The notes: generated by a model not told the origin, from the sequence alone. Counted from the first letter of the stretch, positions 27,430 through 35,917 are shown. The stretch: DNA of 64,000 bases from Periweissella beninensis (GCF_016908275.1 NZ_JAFBDN010000001.1:62001-126000), one strand, 5' to 3'. Numbers and translations are program-made.

Positions 27430-28104
27430 CTATAAATTTTGCTGAATTACTTGCATCCCCTGTTCTATTGCTAATAATTGATTCGCATAGTCTTCAAGTT
27501 TTTGCGCATATTTAGTAATGCTATCGTCTGAATTTTTATAACGTAACTTATGCTCTAAGCTTGCCCACATATCCATCCCGATTGTTCTAATTTGAATTTC
27601 TACGGGGACCTTTTTTAACCCCGTACTTTGAAAAACGGGGATTGCCAATACCAAATGAAGGCTACGATAACCACTGCTTTTGGGATTTTTAAGGTAGTCT
27701 TTTTCTTTAATTAATTCGATATCACTTTCATTAACTAATAAATCACGAATAGTATAGATATCATTCAGATAATTTGTAATTACTCTTAATCCAGCTACAT
27801 CATAGATTTTTGCTTGAACATTAGCTGCTGTGACTTTAATCTTCTTTCTATTTAACTTATCTAATAAACTCTGTGGTGTTTTCATCCGTGAGTCAATCGC
27901 ATGAATTGGATTATAGTCATGCATCACTTGAAACTCGGAATCTAAGTTTTCAAGTTTTGTAAACAATTCATTGGCCGCTGATGAATATAACTGATAAAGT
28001 TTGACAAATTTTATCACTTCGGCAATTGCAGGACCACCATCAAAACTCTGAAACTGACCATGGAGAGTTTCCACATTAAACACGTTAATTTTATTATGTA
28101 TCAT
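27430..28104 (-). CDS. Small alarmone synthetase (RelA/SpoT synthetase domain only)
   Basis: The 224-residue protein has the (p)ppGpp synthetase domain without the hydrolase and regulatory domains of Rel. Motifs in order are IDSRMKTPQSLLDKLNRK, YDVAGLRVITNYLNDIYTIRDLL, EKDYLKNPKSSGYRSLHLV and VEIQIRTIGMDMWASLEHKLRYK. The last contains the catalytic Glu and the pyrophosphate-binding residues. It would make (p)ppGpp from GTP or GDP plus ATP under cell-wall or other stress, as RelP and RelQ do. I could not decide between those two subgroups. AAAGGA precedes the ATG. Confidence 0.9.
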   Translation of the reverse strand: MIHNKINVFNVETLHGQFQSFDGGPAIAEVIKFVKLYQLYSSAANELFTKLENLDSEFQVMHDYNPIHAIDSRMKTPQSLLDKLNRKKIKVTAANVQAKIYDVAGLRVITNYLNDIYTIRDLLVNESDIELIKEKDYLKNPKSSGYRSLHLVLAIPVFQSTGLKKVPVEIQIRTIGMDMWASLEHKLRYKNSDDSITKYAQKLEDYANQLLAIEQGMQVIQQNL

Positions 28105-28250
28105 AATTTATCCTTTCACTTAAAAGCTCACAACCTACCCCTTAAATTATACAGATATTGATCACAAATTACGCCTCTTAACTGTATGCTTAGCGATAAA
28201 TTTAAGTTTATTTGTGTTTTACCCTGAGTTGTGTTAAATTATAGATGAAC

Positions 28251-28270
28251 ATATGAGCATTTATTCATAT
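28251..28270. promoter_or_regulatory. ArsR/SmtB-type operator
   Basis: ATATGAGCATTTATTCATAT has the dyad ATATGAxxA / TxxTCATAT of SmtB/CzrA operators and lies 22 bases before the P1B ATPase start. The SmtB-like repressor encoded downstream is its probable ligand. Confidence 0.6.
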
Positions 28271-28291
28271 AAAATAAAGTGAGGTTTTATC

Positions 28292-30163
28292 ATGCATATT
28301 AACGAACGTCTTTCCCAAAACTTGTTTGGCGCGGGCTTACTTATTTTTTTAGGCGCGCTAATTTTACCACTCGCAAATAATATCTTAGCAATTCTTTTCA
28401 TCTTAGCAACTATTTTAGCTGGTTTTGAAATTATTACAGAAGGTTTTGGCGAAACTTGGCAAGATACCCGTATGCACCATAAGTTTATGCCTAATATCCA
28501 TCTTTTGATGACGCTAGCCGCCTTTGGTGCCATTTTAATTGGTAACTTTGAGGAGGCAGCCCTCTTAATTTTGATTTTTGCCGCTGCCCACATTCTTGAA
28601 GAATATGCTGAAAATAAAAGCAAACGTGAAATTACCAAGCTTTTAAAAATGAATCCAACTGAAGCCAAACGAATTAAGCCGGACGGGACAATTGAGATCG
28701 TCGCGGTTAATCAATTAAAAATTGGTGACCAATTACAAGTAGTGAATAGTGCTCAAATTCCGACTGATGGGGTTATTTTATCAGGAATGACAACCATTGA
28801 TGAAGCCAGTATTACTGGTGAAAGTATGCCCCAAGAAAAGCAACCTGGCGATTTAGTATACGGTAGTACCATTAATGGACCGAGCGCGTTTACGATGGAA
28901 GTTACGAAAGCTAGTGACGATACCGTTTTTGCCAAAATTTTAGAATTAGTTAAGCAATCACAAGCCTCATTATCACCAGCTGCGACTAAAATCAAAAAAA
29001 TTGAACCTTATTACGTAACAACCGTATTAGCCCTCTTTCCTTTAGTAATTATCCTTGGCCCGGTGGCCTTTGACTGGTCTTGGCACACTAGTCTCTATCG
29101 TGGTTTAGTCTTTTTAATTTCTGCTTCGCCTTGTGCATTGGCAGCCAGTGCGATTCCTGCAACGCTATCTGGCATTTCCAATTTGGCTAAACGTGGCGTG
29201 CTATTTAAGGGTGGTGCTTACTTAACCAACTTAGCTGATTTAAAAAATATTGCCTTTGATAAAACCGGTACCCTAACAATTGGTAAACCACAAGTTACAG
29301 ATCAAGTCTTTTTACCTGAAGTCGATCAAAAACGCTTAATCAATATTATTTTTGCAATGGAGCAAGCTGCTAATCATCCTTTAGCGACCGCCATTGTTAA
29401 TCATTATCAAAATGTAATTACGACACCCCTAACTTTAACTGTTGATAACAAAATTGGGCATGGCTTAACTGCTGAATACGCTGGTAGTCATTATCAGATT
29501 ACTAAACCTAGTTCATTTCCTAAGCTACCCGACCGATTAGCTACCAATTTAGACACTTTAAGTCACGCCGGTAAAACTGTTGTTATTATTGCTAAAGATA
29601 ATCAGCCAATCGGTTTACTTGCATTGATGGATATTCCTAACGAAAATGCTAAATCAGCAATCAATTACTTTAAATATCAAAATATTCATACTACAATGAT
29701 AACAGGTGATGCCAAGCTCACAGGCGAGGCAATTGGAAATACACTTGGAATTGATAGTGTGCTAGCAAATGTGTTACCAACGCAAAAAGCAGATGTTATC
29801 AAGCAAAATCAAGTAAATGGTGCGACTGCCATGGTTGGTGATGGTGTAAACGATGCCCCTGCCTTGGCAAATGCTGATATTGGTATCGCGATGGGGGATG
29901 GAACCGATGTTGCTATTGAAGTAGCCGATGTGGTGGTCATGCAAAATGATTTAGCTAAGTTAACATATGCTCATCGTATTTCTAAAAAACTAAACCAAGT
30001 AATTTGGCAAAATATGATCTTTGCCCTGTTAATAGTTTTTTTGTTGGTAATCTTAAACTTTATGAGTATAACTAATATTACTTTAGGAATCATCGCCCAT
30101 GAAGGCAGTACCTTATTAGTAATTTTCAATGGCCTTCGCTTACTATTACCATTAAGAGCTTAA
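28292..30163 (+). CDS. P1B-4-type heavy-metal exporting ATPase (Fe/Co/Zn)
   Basis: The 623-residue P-type ATPase lacks an N-terminal metal-binding domain. It has the actuator TGES (residues 175-178), phosphorylation site DKTGT at Asp323, MVGDGVNDAPALANADIGIAMG and the metal motif SPC (residues 279-281) in place of CPC. Near the C-terminus it carries HEGST. SPC plus HEGxT defines the P1B-4 subgroup, whose characterised members (PfeT, FrvA, CtpD, CoaT) export Fe(II) or Co(II), sometimes Zn(II). It is followed by an SmtB-like repressor gene 35 bp downstream and preceded by a matching operator. An iron exporter would complement the nearby heme importer. Confidence 0.92.
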   Translation: MHINERLSQNLFGAGLLIFLGALILPLANNILAILFILATILAGFEIITEGFGETWQDTRMHHKFMPNIHLLMTLAAFGAILIGNFEEAALLILIFAAAHILEEYAENKSKREITKLLKMNPTEAKRIKPDGTIEIVAVNQLKIGDQLQVVNSAQIPTDGVILSGMTTIDEASITGESMPQEKQPGDLVYGSTINGPSAFTMEVTKASDDTVFAKILELVKQSQASLSPAATKIKKIEPYYVTTVLALFPLVIILGPVAFDWSWHTSLYRGLVFLISASPCALAASAIPATLSGISNLAKRGVLFKGGAYLTNLADLKNIAFDKTGTLTIGKPQVTDQVFLPEVDQKRLINIIFAMEQAANHPLATAIVNHYQNVITTPLTLTVDNKIGHGLTAEYAGSHYQITKPSSFPKLPDRLATNLDTLSHAGKTVVIIAKDNQPIGLLALMDIPNENAKSAINYFKYQNIHTTMITGDAKLTGEAIGNTLGIDSVLANVLPTQKADVIKQNQVNGATAMVGDGVNDAPALANADIGIAMGDGTDVAIEVADVVVMQNDLAKLTYAHRISKKLNQVIWQNMIFALLIVFLLVILNFMSITNITLGIIAHEGSTLLVIFNGLRLLLPLRA

Positions 30164-30198
30164 GGCGTCATTATCGTAAGAAAGAATAGGATTTTGAC

Positions 30199-30552
30199 AT
30201 GGTCGCAAACAATTTTAACGAACAACAACACAAGCAACAATTATGTGATTTAGCTAACGGTATTCCCATTACTGATGACTTAATTGCAATGACGAGTTTT
30301 TTTAAAGCTGTAAGTGACCCAACCCGCATGCGCATCTTACTGGCCTTAGCAAAAACACCACTGAGTGTTAATGAAATTGTCGATATCTTGGCAATGAGTC
30401 AATCTTCAATTTCACATCAATTAAGCTTACTAAAACAGGTTAAGCTAGTTACCAGTCAACGACGTGGCCGTAATATCCACTATCAACTTGCTGATGAACA
30501 TATTATAACGATCTTCCAACAAACCAAAGCACACCTGTTTGAAGAACGTTAA
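30199..30552 (+). CDS. ArsR/SmtB-family metal sensor
   Basis: The 117-residue winged-helix repressor has FKAVSDPTRMRILLAL and the recognition region EIVDILAMSQSSISHQLSLLKQVKLV. It lacks the alpha-3 cysteines of CadC/ArsR. The alpha-5 site of SmtB/CzrA is intact: the Asp-x-His of ADEHI, and 11 residues after that His another His followed by x-x-Glu (KAHLFEE). That site binds Zn(II) or Co(II) and releases DNA. Together with the operator at 28251-28270 this makes it the autogenous regulator of the upstream ATPase operon. Confidence 0.92.
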   Translation: MVANNFNEQQHKQQLCDLANGIPITDDLIAMTSFFKAVSDPTRMRILLALAKTPLSVNEIVDILAMSQSSISHQLSLLKQVKLVTSQRRGRNIHYQLADEHIITIFQQTKAHLFEER

Positions 30553-30554
30553 AC

Positions 30555-30610
30555 TAAAAAGCTTGCACTAAAACAATTTTGCTTAAATTGTTTTAGCGCA
30601 AGTTTTTTTT
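30555..30610 (+). terminator. Rho-independent terminator of the metal-export operon
   Basis: A 24-base stem with one or two mismatches (AAGCTTGCACTAAAACAATTT and its complement) ends in eight T. Confidence 0.9.
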
Positions 30611-30627
30611 AATACCATAGTCAAATT

Positions 30628-31078
30628 TTAATTTTTGTTTCTTAATAACTTAGCCTGTTTAACATCGGCAGTTGTTGATGTACCAGCTAGTTGCATATCA
30701 ATTAACAATTCATGATTTAATTCATTAATTACTGATGCGACGCCGCTAGCGCCACCTAAAGCTAACCCATAAATAACTGGTCGTGCTAAGGCAACTAAAT
30801 CAGCACCACTGGCTAAAGCTTTAAAGACATGCGAGCCACGCCGAACACCACTATCAAAAATAATTGGTACCCGGTGGTTAACTGCTTGTGCGATATCATG
30901 TAACACATCAAAGGCTGCAGGCCCACCATTTAATTGACGGCCACCATGATTTGAAACATAAATACCTTGTGCACCAGCACCGATTGCTAGTAATGCATCT
31001 TCTGGTAATTTCATCTGCTTAGTGCATAGCGATGTAAGTTAAAACATGCGTTGCATCACTTAATTGTGTATTTGCCAT
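30628..31078 (-). pseudogene. Internally deleted L-lactate oxidase-type flavoprotein
   Basis: An AGGAGGG site and ATG at 31078 start a 19-codon frame ending at TAA. One base out of frame, sequence coding for the C-terminal third of an FMN-dependent alpha-hydroxy-acid oxidase follows: LPEDALLAIGAGAQGIYVSNHGGRQLNGGPAAFD, VPIIFDSGVRRGSHVFKALASGADLVALARPVIYGLALGG. The SNHGGRQ segment carries the catalytic His and Arg. About 240 residues are missing between the start and this part, so FMN binding cannot form. The intact enzyme would have oxidised lactate to pyruvate with oxygen and made hydrogen peroxide. The 128-codon frame from 31014 is a remnant, not a start. Confidence 0.85.
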
Positions 31079-31156
31079 CGATTTGGGGCCCTCCTTACAT
31101 CTTCAACCTTATATTATAAGCAAATTACTTATTTATAGTAATTATTTAAACTTAAA

Positions 31157-31837
31157 TTATACTGAAAACCACCGTTGCCCGGCACTGGTTCGGTGTATCT
31201 TAACGGTCGTGGCAAACACTATATTTAAATTAGTAGCGGTTAACACTTGTGTTGGCGTCCCTGCAAGTAATGTCTTGACAGTTAATAACCAAACGATATC
31301 ACTGTATTGATTAGCAATATTTAAATCATGCACAATCTGTATAATTGTACAAAACTGACTAGCTGTGCTGATCAAACTTAAGAAGCGCTGTTGATATTTT
31401 AAATCCAAGTATGTTAATGGCTCATCTAACATTAAAATTGATTTTGATTGAATCAAGCTAAAAGCAAGCCATACTCGTTGTTGTTGACCACCAGACAACG
31501 TGTTAACATTTTTTCCTTGTAAGTCTGCAATATCTAACTGTTTGAAAACTTGCTTACGCCACCCCGCTTGAGGATGATTAGTCGGCACTAACCCTAAAAA
31601 TTCATCAACTTTAATTGCATCATAAAACCTATTTTTTTGAGGTAAATAAGTTAGCGTAGCTTGATCCAAAATCACACCCTCATACGGTATTAAACCAGCT
31701 AAGGCTTTTAATAAAGTGGTCTTCCCAATCCCATTTGGGCCAACAACACTGATAATTCCAGTGGTTGGAATAGTACCACTATACTCATTAATAATCACTT
31801 TTTGACCTTGTTTTATTTTAATATTTTTAAATTTCAT
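31157..31837 (-). CDS. ABC transporter ATPase, heme/iron-complex type
   Basis: The 226-residue ATPase has Walker A GPNGIGKTTLLK, signature LSGGQQQRVWLA and Walker B ILMLDEPLTYLD followed by VHDLN with the switch His. It resembles FecE/HmuV ATPases. The ATG overlaps the permease stop by 11 bases and has AAGGTGG before it. It is the last intact gene of the heme-uptake operon and powers import by the FecCD-type permease. At 226 residues it is about 30 residues shorter than most FecE proteins. Confidence 0.9.
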   Translation of the reverse strand: MKFKNIKIKQGQKVIINEYSGTIPTTGIISVVGPNGIGKTTLLKALAGLIPYEGVILDQATLTYLPQKNRFYDAIKVDEFLGLVPTNHPQAGWRKQVFKQLDIADLQGKNVNTLSGGQQQRVWLAFSLIQSKSILMLDEPLTYLDLKYQQRFLSLISTASQFCTIIQIVHDLNIANQYSDIVWLLTVKTLLAGTPTQVLTATNLNIVFATTVKIHRTSAGQRWFSV

Positions 31838-32726
31838 TGCGCCACCTTACCATTATCCATATTAATAACGGTGCACTAATAATTAATAGGACTGCATTAG
31901 TTGGTAATTCATCTGGTGCCATCACCCAATGTGCAAGCAAGTCAGCTAAGACTGTTAATAAAATGCCAGTTAAAGTTGTCAGGCCTAACCGTTCCTTTAA
32001 ACTTAGTGCTTTAGTTAATGTAAATATTTGGACCCAAACCAACCCTACAAAAAATACCGTTCCAATAATGGCGGTTACTGCTCCTAACCACATTGCCGCC
32101 ATTATTTGCAACCAAAATGAGACCTTGCTTTCATTAAATCCTAGTTGTTTCCCTTGTAAACTAGGAATGGCATAGTAGGTTAATTTATCACTGTACCAAC
32201 ACCAAATTAGCCAACCAATCAGCATAATTATAAATAAGCTCACAACGTCGATCCATGTAATTGTACTTAAACTTTTACCAATAAAGCCATTGTTTGCTGT
32301 AATGATCGTCGTTGCTGCATTAAAAAACATTGCTAAACTTAGCCCAACCAAAATCAAAAGTAATGGTTGCTTGAAAATGCTTAAAACACTATATCGTAAA
32401 ATACTCACTACTAAGATGCCAAAAAAAGCCCCTAGTAAGACACGGTAAGGTGCTAAATTTGGTAATAAAACGAGACTGGTAGCAACTGCAAATTCACTCC
32501 CATTTGCTAAGCCTAACATGGAGCCATCAAGGTAATTAGCCCGCAAGGTTGTTTGAAAAATCAGTGCACTCCAAGCTAACATAGCCCCAATTAATATCGC
32601 CGCAATCACTCTAGGCATTCTTAATTGCCATAATATCGTACTAGTCGGCCGCCCAATTCCTAAACTAACTATTACTACTAATATAATTATTGCACTTAAA
32701 ATATATTGTCCCTTTTTTTTACTCAA
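31827..32726 (-). CDS. FecCD-family ABC permease, IsdF-like
   Basis: The 299-residue protein is a BtuC/FecCD permease: LRMPRVIAAILIGAMLAWSALIFQTTLRA near the N-terminus, LGLANGSEFAVA, FVGLVWVQIF and the C-terminal DELPTNAVLLIISAPLLIWIMVR. It is shorter than usual (about 330). The start is a TTG at 32726 that overlaps the binding-protein stop by 8 bases; no ATG is available upstream of the first conserved helix. It would pass heme or another iron complex through the membrane. Confidence 0.87.
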   Translation of the reverse strand: MSKKKGQYILSAIIILVVIVSLGIGRPTSTILWQLRMPRVIAAILIGAMLAWSALIFQTTLRANYLDGSMLGLANGSEFAVATSLVLLPNLAPYRVLLGAFFGILVVSILRYSVLSIFKQPLLLILVGLSLAMFFNAATTIITANNGFIGKSLSTITWIDVVSLFIIMLIGWLIWCWYSDKLTYYAIPSLQGKQLGFNESKVSFWLQIMAAMWLGAVTAIIGTVFFVGLVWVQIFTLTKALSLKERLGLTTLTGILLTVLADLLAHWVMAPDELPTNAVLLIISAPLLIWIMVRWRNEI

Positions 32727-33591
32727 CTTGTGCTAACCATTCCTTAATTTGTTGATATGCTTGTTTAACCTTTAAATTAGCAGTTGGACTAAACACCGGG
32801 GCCGTCACATCATAAACATGCTTACTTTTAACTGCTTGTAAATTAGCGTATGGCGCTTTAGCGAACGTGGCGTTGAAATTGGCTTTAACTTCGCTAGGCA
32901 TCGCATGTGCTAATCGAATAATAATATCTGGATTTGCTTTAACAATTTTTTCCGTGCTAGGCGTGCCGTATAGCGACTGCTGGTTGGCGCCAACCACCTG
33001 ACCACCCGCCCGGGTTACTAAATCACCAATGTAACTATGTGCGTTCATTGTTAAAAAACCACCACCTGGCATCCCCATTAAAATTAAAACTTTTGGCTTT
33101 TTACTGACATTAACAGATTTCAATTTGATATGGCTAATAAGGGCTTGCGCCTTAGCAACTCGCTGATATTGCTGACCTAACTGGGTGATACTTTGCTTTA
33201 ACGTTCCATAGTTAGTAAAATCAAGTGTCACCATTTTGATGTGTTGCGCTTGTAATTTAGTGCGGTAATCATCAGTAAGCGCTTGGTCAACATAGACAAC
33301 ACTTGGTTTTAGAGCTACAATTTTTTCAAAATTAACTGCAATGTGATTACCTACTTTAGGTAATTTCCGCATTTTTACCGGAAGTTCACTAAGCTTGTTA
33401 GCCGTTGGTACCCCGACTAATGGAATATCTAGGGCGCTAAAGACTTGGGTCATCGCCGTTGTTGTTGTAATAATTCGAGTGTTTTTAGTTTGTGTCACTT
33501 GAGAATGCTGCGCCTTTAGCAAAAAAAATAGCCCACCCAAACTCAAGCCTAATAATAATCCCACTAAAATTAATCGCTGTTTTTTATTCAT
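32719..33591 (-). CDS. Iron-complex (heme) ABC binding protein, IsdE-like
   Basis: The 290-residue protein has a type III periplasmic-binding fold: RIITTTTAMTQVFSALDIPLVGVPT, FEKIVALKPSVVYVD, ILMGMPGGGFLTMNAHSYIGDLVTRAGG and RLAHAMP. The last two stretches resemble IsdE of the staphylococcal heme system, where the His in the HAMP region binds heme iron. The Met ligand region of IsdE appears here as VGNHIAVNFEKI with Ile where I expect Met (from memory). There is no lipobox Cys: the N-terminus is a 20-residue hydrophobic segment that probably stays as a membrane anchor. It starts 9 bases behind the NEAT-protein gene and overlaps the permease gene. Confidence 0.85.
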   Translation of the reverse strand: MNKKQRLILVGLLLGLSLGGLFFLLKAQHSQVTQTKNTRIITTTTAMTQVFSALDIPLVGVPTANKLSELPVKMRKLPKVGNHIAVNFEKIVALKPSVVYVDQALTDDYRTKLQAQHIKMVTLDFTNYGTLKQSITQLGQQYQRVAKAQALISHIKLKSVNVSKKPKVLILMGMPGGGFLTMNAHSYIGDLVTRAGGQVVGANQQSLYGTPSTEKIVKANPDIIIRLAHAMPSEVKANFNATFAKAPYANLQAVKSKHVYDVTAPVFSPTANLKVKQAYQQIKEWLAQVE

Positions 33592-33600
33592 TAAATTATC

Positions 33601-34326
33601 CTACTTTAATAATGACCGAGCATATGCTAAGCCAACCACTGCTGATAACGTCGCAAAGCTAACAATTATTAATTGCTGATTCGTTTTTCTGGCCTGCTTG
33701 GCCTTGGCCTTTTGTGTCAAATTATCCTTTTGCTGAGCTATTTTTGTCGCTTTAGTATGGTTCTTTTTTGCTTGTTTTGCTTGACTAGTACTACGCTGCT
33801 TAGAACTCCAATTACTAGCACTACTCGCTGTAATAGTTACTTTTGTGGGTGTCTTAGGTTTTTTTTGGCTAATTTTTAATTTAGGTAGTTTTTGGGTTTC
33901 AAAAGCGATATTAAATGGATATTTATGATGATAATTTAAACTATCAATATCGACCTGCATTCTCCCAATTACTGGTTTAGCAATTTTGGTTACACTAAAT
34001 TTAATTTCGTATTGATAACTAGTCCCCACAATTTTTTTCGTTACTTTAGGATATTGACCATTAATTAGTAATACCTTAACTGGATATTTACCCAACTCAT
34101 GACTAGTTACTATATCTAAGGTTACTTCATAAGTATTACTTAAAACGATTACTTTAGCTGGTTTAATAAAATACGCATCCGCCACTGACGTTTGTTTTGT
34201 TTTATATTTCTGAACTGTGTAGGGTACGCGATATGTTTTTAATGCCGCTGTTGCATTGTCAGAATAACCAAACCAAGTTAAAACCCCCAAAAGTATAAGT
34301 ATCCCCCGATATAATTGCTGTCGCAT
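33601..34326 (-). CDS. NEAT-domain membrane-anchored heme-binding protein
   Basis: The 241-residue protein has a signal peptide (1 to about 28) and one NEAT domain (about residues 32-150). It shows the heme-pocket helix SVADAYFIKPAKV and strands SYQYEIKFSVTKIAKPVIGRMQVDIDSLNYHHKYPFNIAF. The Tyr-x-x-x-Tyr pair (YHHKY) is the family's heme-iron ligand motif. A Lys/Gln-rich linker and a C-terminal transmembrane helix (QQLIIVSFATLSAVVGLAYA) follow. The sorting motif of IsdC-type proteins (NPQTN or LPXTG) is absent, so anchoring is by the helix. It would take heme from the outside and hand it to the IsdE-like protein encoded next. Confidence 0.88.
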   Translation of the reverse strand: MRQQLYRGILILLGVLTWFGYSDNATAALKTYRVPYTVQKYKTKQTSVADAYFIKPAKVIVLSNTYEVTLDIVTSHELGKYPVKVLLINGQYPKVTKKIVGTSYQYEIKFSVTKIAKPVIGRMQVDIDSLNYHHKYPFNIAFETQKLPKLKISQKKPKTPTKVTITASSASNWSSKQRSTSQAKQAKKNHTKATKIAQQKDNLTQKAKAKQARKTNQQLIIVSFATLSAVVGLAYARSLLK

Positions 34327-34340
34327 ACTACTAAATCTCC

Positions 34341-34754
34341 TTACTTAATCTTGACTAAAGCACTCACGTTATGCGTAAACAACTTAGGTACATGATATTG
34401 CATCTTAACCTTAATATAACGACCATGCCGTATTTTTCGTAAATGCTTTGCCGAAAGATAGCCATACCATGTTCCAGTTTTACCGTGGCGTGTTGCTTTT
34501 AACTTGACACCATCAAAAGTTAATTTTCGCATATAATTCATCATTTTTGTTTGTTTTATAATAATTTTTTTATTCTTATAAATTATCTTGCGTTGCCATA
34601 AATGATCAGTTTGAATCATCGAGTACTGATGTTTATTATCACTTTGCATATACGCAACATTCCATTGTTTGGTCTTAGCTAACACTGGGGTCGTTACTAA
34701 TAGTGAACTGCTCATTACGGCAATTGTTAAACTAGTTGTAATAATTTTATTCAT
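34341..34754 (-). CDS. Small secreted protein of the heme operon, possibly a divergent NEAT protein
   Basis: The 137-residue product starts at the ATG at 34754 (9 bases behind GAAGGA) and has a signal peptide ending near VLAKTKQ. The mature part is basic and beta-rich. Its last strands (RYIKVKMQYHVPKLFTHNVSALVKI) can be laid beside the NEAT strands of the next gene product (VDIDSLNYHHKYPFNIAF), but both ligand tyrosines are lost. It could be a degenerate NEAT domain or a hemophore-like partner without Tyr coordination. It is the first gene of the operon, 14 bases before the NEAT gene. There is no anchor, so it is probably released. Confidence 0.7.
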   Translation of the reverse strand: MNKIITTSLTIAVMSSSLLVTTPVLAKTKQWNVAYMQSDNKHQYSMIQTDHLWQRKIIYKNKKIIIKQTKMMNYMRKLTFDGVKLKATRHGKTGTWYGYLSAKHLRKIRHGRYIKVKMQYHVPKLFTHNVSALVKIK

Positions 34755-34786
34755 TTTATCGCATCCTTCTTTCATAACTAATTACT

Positions 34787-34836
34787 ATTATAGCTATTTT
34801 TTTATCGAATAACGTCTTTTGATTAAAAAATAGCTA
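34787..34836 (-). promoter_or_regulatory. Promoter and inverted repeat of the heme operon
   Basis: TATAAT is read at 34792-34787 on the minus strand. TAGCTATTTTTT (34791-34802) and its exact complement (34825-34836) bracket the -35 region with 22 bases between. I found no clear Fur box, so this repeat is the best operator candidate. Confidence 0.5.
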
Positions 34837-34877
34837 ATTACTTACTTAAGTTGGCCTAATTTAAATTCTATATTACG

Positions 34878-34912
34878 AAAAAAGCAACTAACTCAAATTT
34901 TGAATTAGTTGC
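34878..34912 (-). terminator. Rho-independent terminator of the arc operon
   Basis: AGCAACTAACTCAAA pairs with TTTGAATTAGTTGCT, with TTTTTT on the minus strand, 50 bp behind arcC. Confidence 0.87.
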
Positions 34913-34961
34913 TACGCATTTCTTTAACTTTTAAACATTCTGACTCATTTACTAAAAAACT

Positions 34962-35903
34962 TTAAGGTTCAATGATTGTACCATCTTCAGTGTTAATGTA
35001 GTTTTCAACGTTGTCTAGCGAGGTAATCACAGCTCGCTTCCCTGTCTTTTCAACAAAACTAACGGCCGCCTCAATTTTAGGCTTCATTGAACCAGCTGCA
35101 AATTCGCCAGCTGCAAGATATTGCTTGGCTGTCGCCACATCTATTTTGCCTAATTTTTGTTCTTCTGGTTGATTAAAATGAATATAAACATTTTTAACAG
35201 CTGTCAAAATGACTAATTCATCAGCATCAACTAATTCGGCTAGCTTAGCTGCTGAAAAGTCTTTATCAATAACCGCTTCTACCCCAACAAATTCATCGCT
35301 CTTAGTCATCACTGGAATACCACCACCACCAGCTGCGACTAATGTTGTTCCATTAGCAACGATTTCTTTAATTACATTAGCCTCAACAATGCTAGTTGGC
35401 TTTGGTGATGGAACTACTCGCCGGTAACCCCGCCCAGCATCTTCAACTAATGTCCAATCGGGATGTTCGTTTTTGATCGCGGTAAACTCTGTCTCCGTAT
35501 AGAATGGGCCAATTGGCTTAGTTGGTTTTTGAAAAGCCTGATCAGCCGCATCAACCACTGTTCGTGTCACTATTGTAGCGACATCACCCGTAATATCTTT
35601 TGCTTTAAAAGCTTTATTAAGCGCATTACTAAGCCAAAAACCTAATTCACCTTGGGTCATACCGCCTACTGTATCTAGGGGCATCGCTGGATTTTTAGCT
35701 GATCCGCCATTAATTTGTTGTAATAATAAATTTCCTACTTGTGGTCCATTACCATGTGTTACCACTAATTGATTTTCGGTATCGTTCAAAAAACCTACTA
35801 ACTGTTGAGCAGTGGTAACTAATGCTGCTTGTTGCGCTTGGGCGCTAGGGTCATCTGTTAAAATGGCATTTCCACCTAAGGCAACCACAATACGTTTAGC
35901 CAT
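34962..35903 (-). CDS. arcC: Carbamate kinase
   Basis: The 313-residue enzyme makes ATP from carbamoyl phosphate and ADP, the energy-yielding step of the arginine deiminase pathway. It begins MAKRIVVALGGNAIL and contains VTHGNGPQVGNLLLQ, DTVGGMTQGELGFWL, RRVVPSPKP and AAGGGGIPV, the substrate-binding motifs of the family, at normal length. The ATG at 35903 has AAAGGATA before it and lies 14 bases behind arcD. The longer frame to 35996 runs into arcD and has no start site. It is the last gene of arcABDC. Confidence 0.96.
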   Translation of the reverse strand: MAKRIVVALGGNAILTDDPSAQAQQAALVTTAQQLVGFLNDTENQLVVTHGNGPQVGNLLLQQINGGSAKNPAMPLDTVGGMTQGELGFWLSNALNKAFKAKDITGDVATIVTRTVVDAADQAFQKPTKPIGPFYTETEFTAIKNEHPDWTLVEDAGRGYRRVVPSPKPTSIVEANVIKEIVANGTTLVAAGGGGIPVMTKSDEFVGVEAVIDKDFSAAKLAELVDADELVILTAVKNVYIHFNQPEEQKLGKIDVATAKQYLAAGEFAAGSMKPKIEAAVSFVEKTGKRAVITSLDNVENYINTEDGTIIEP

Positions 35904-35917
35904 ACACTTATCCTTTC

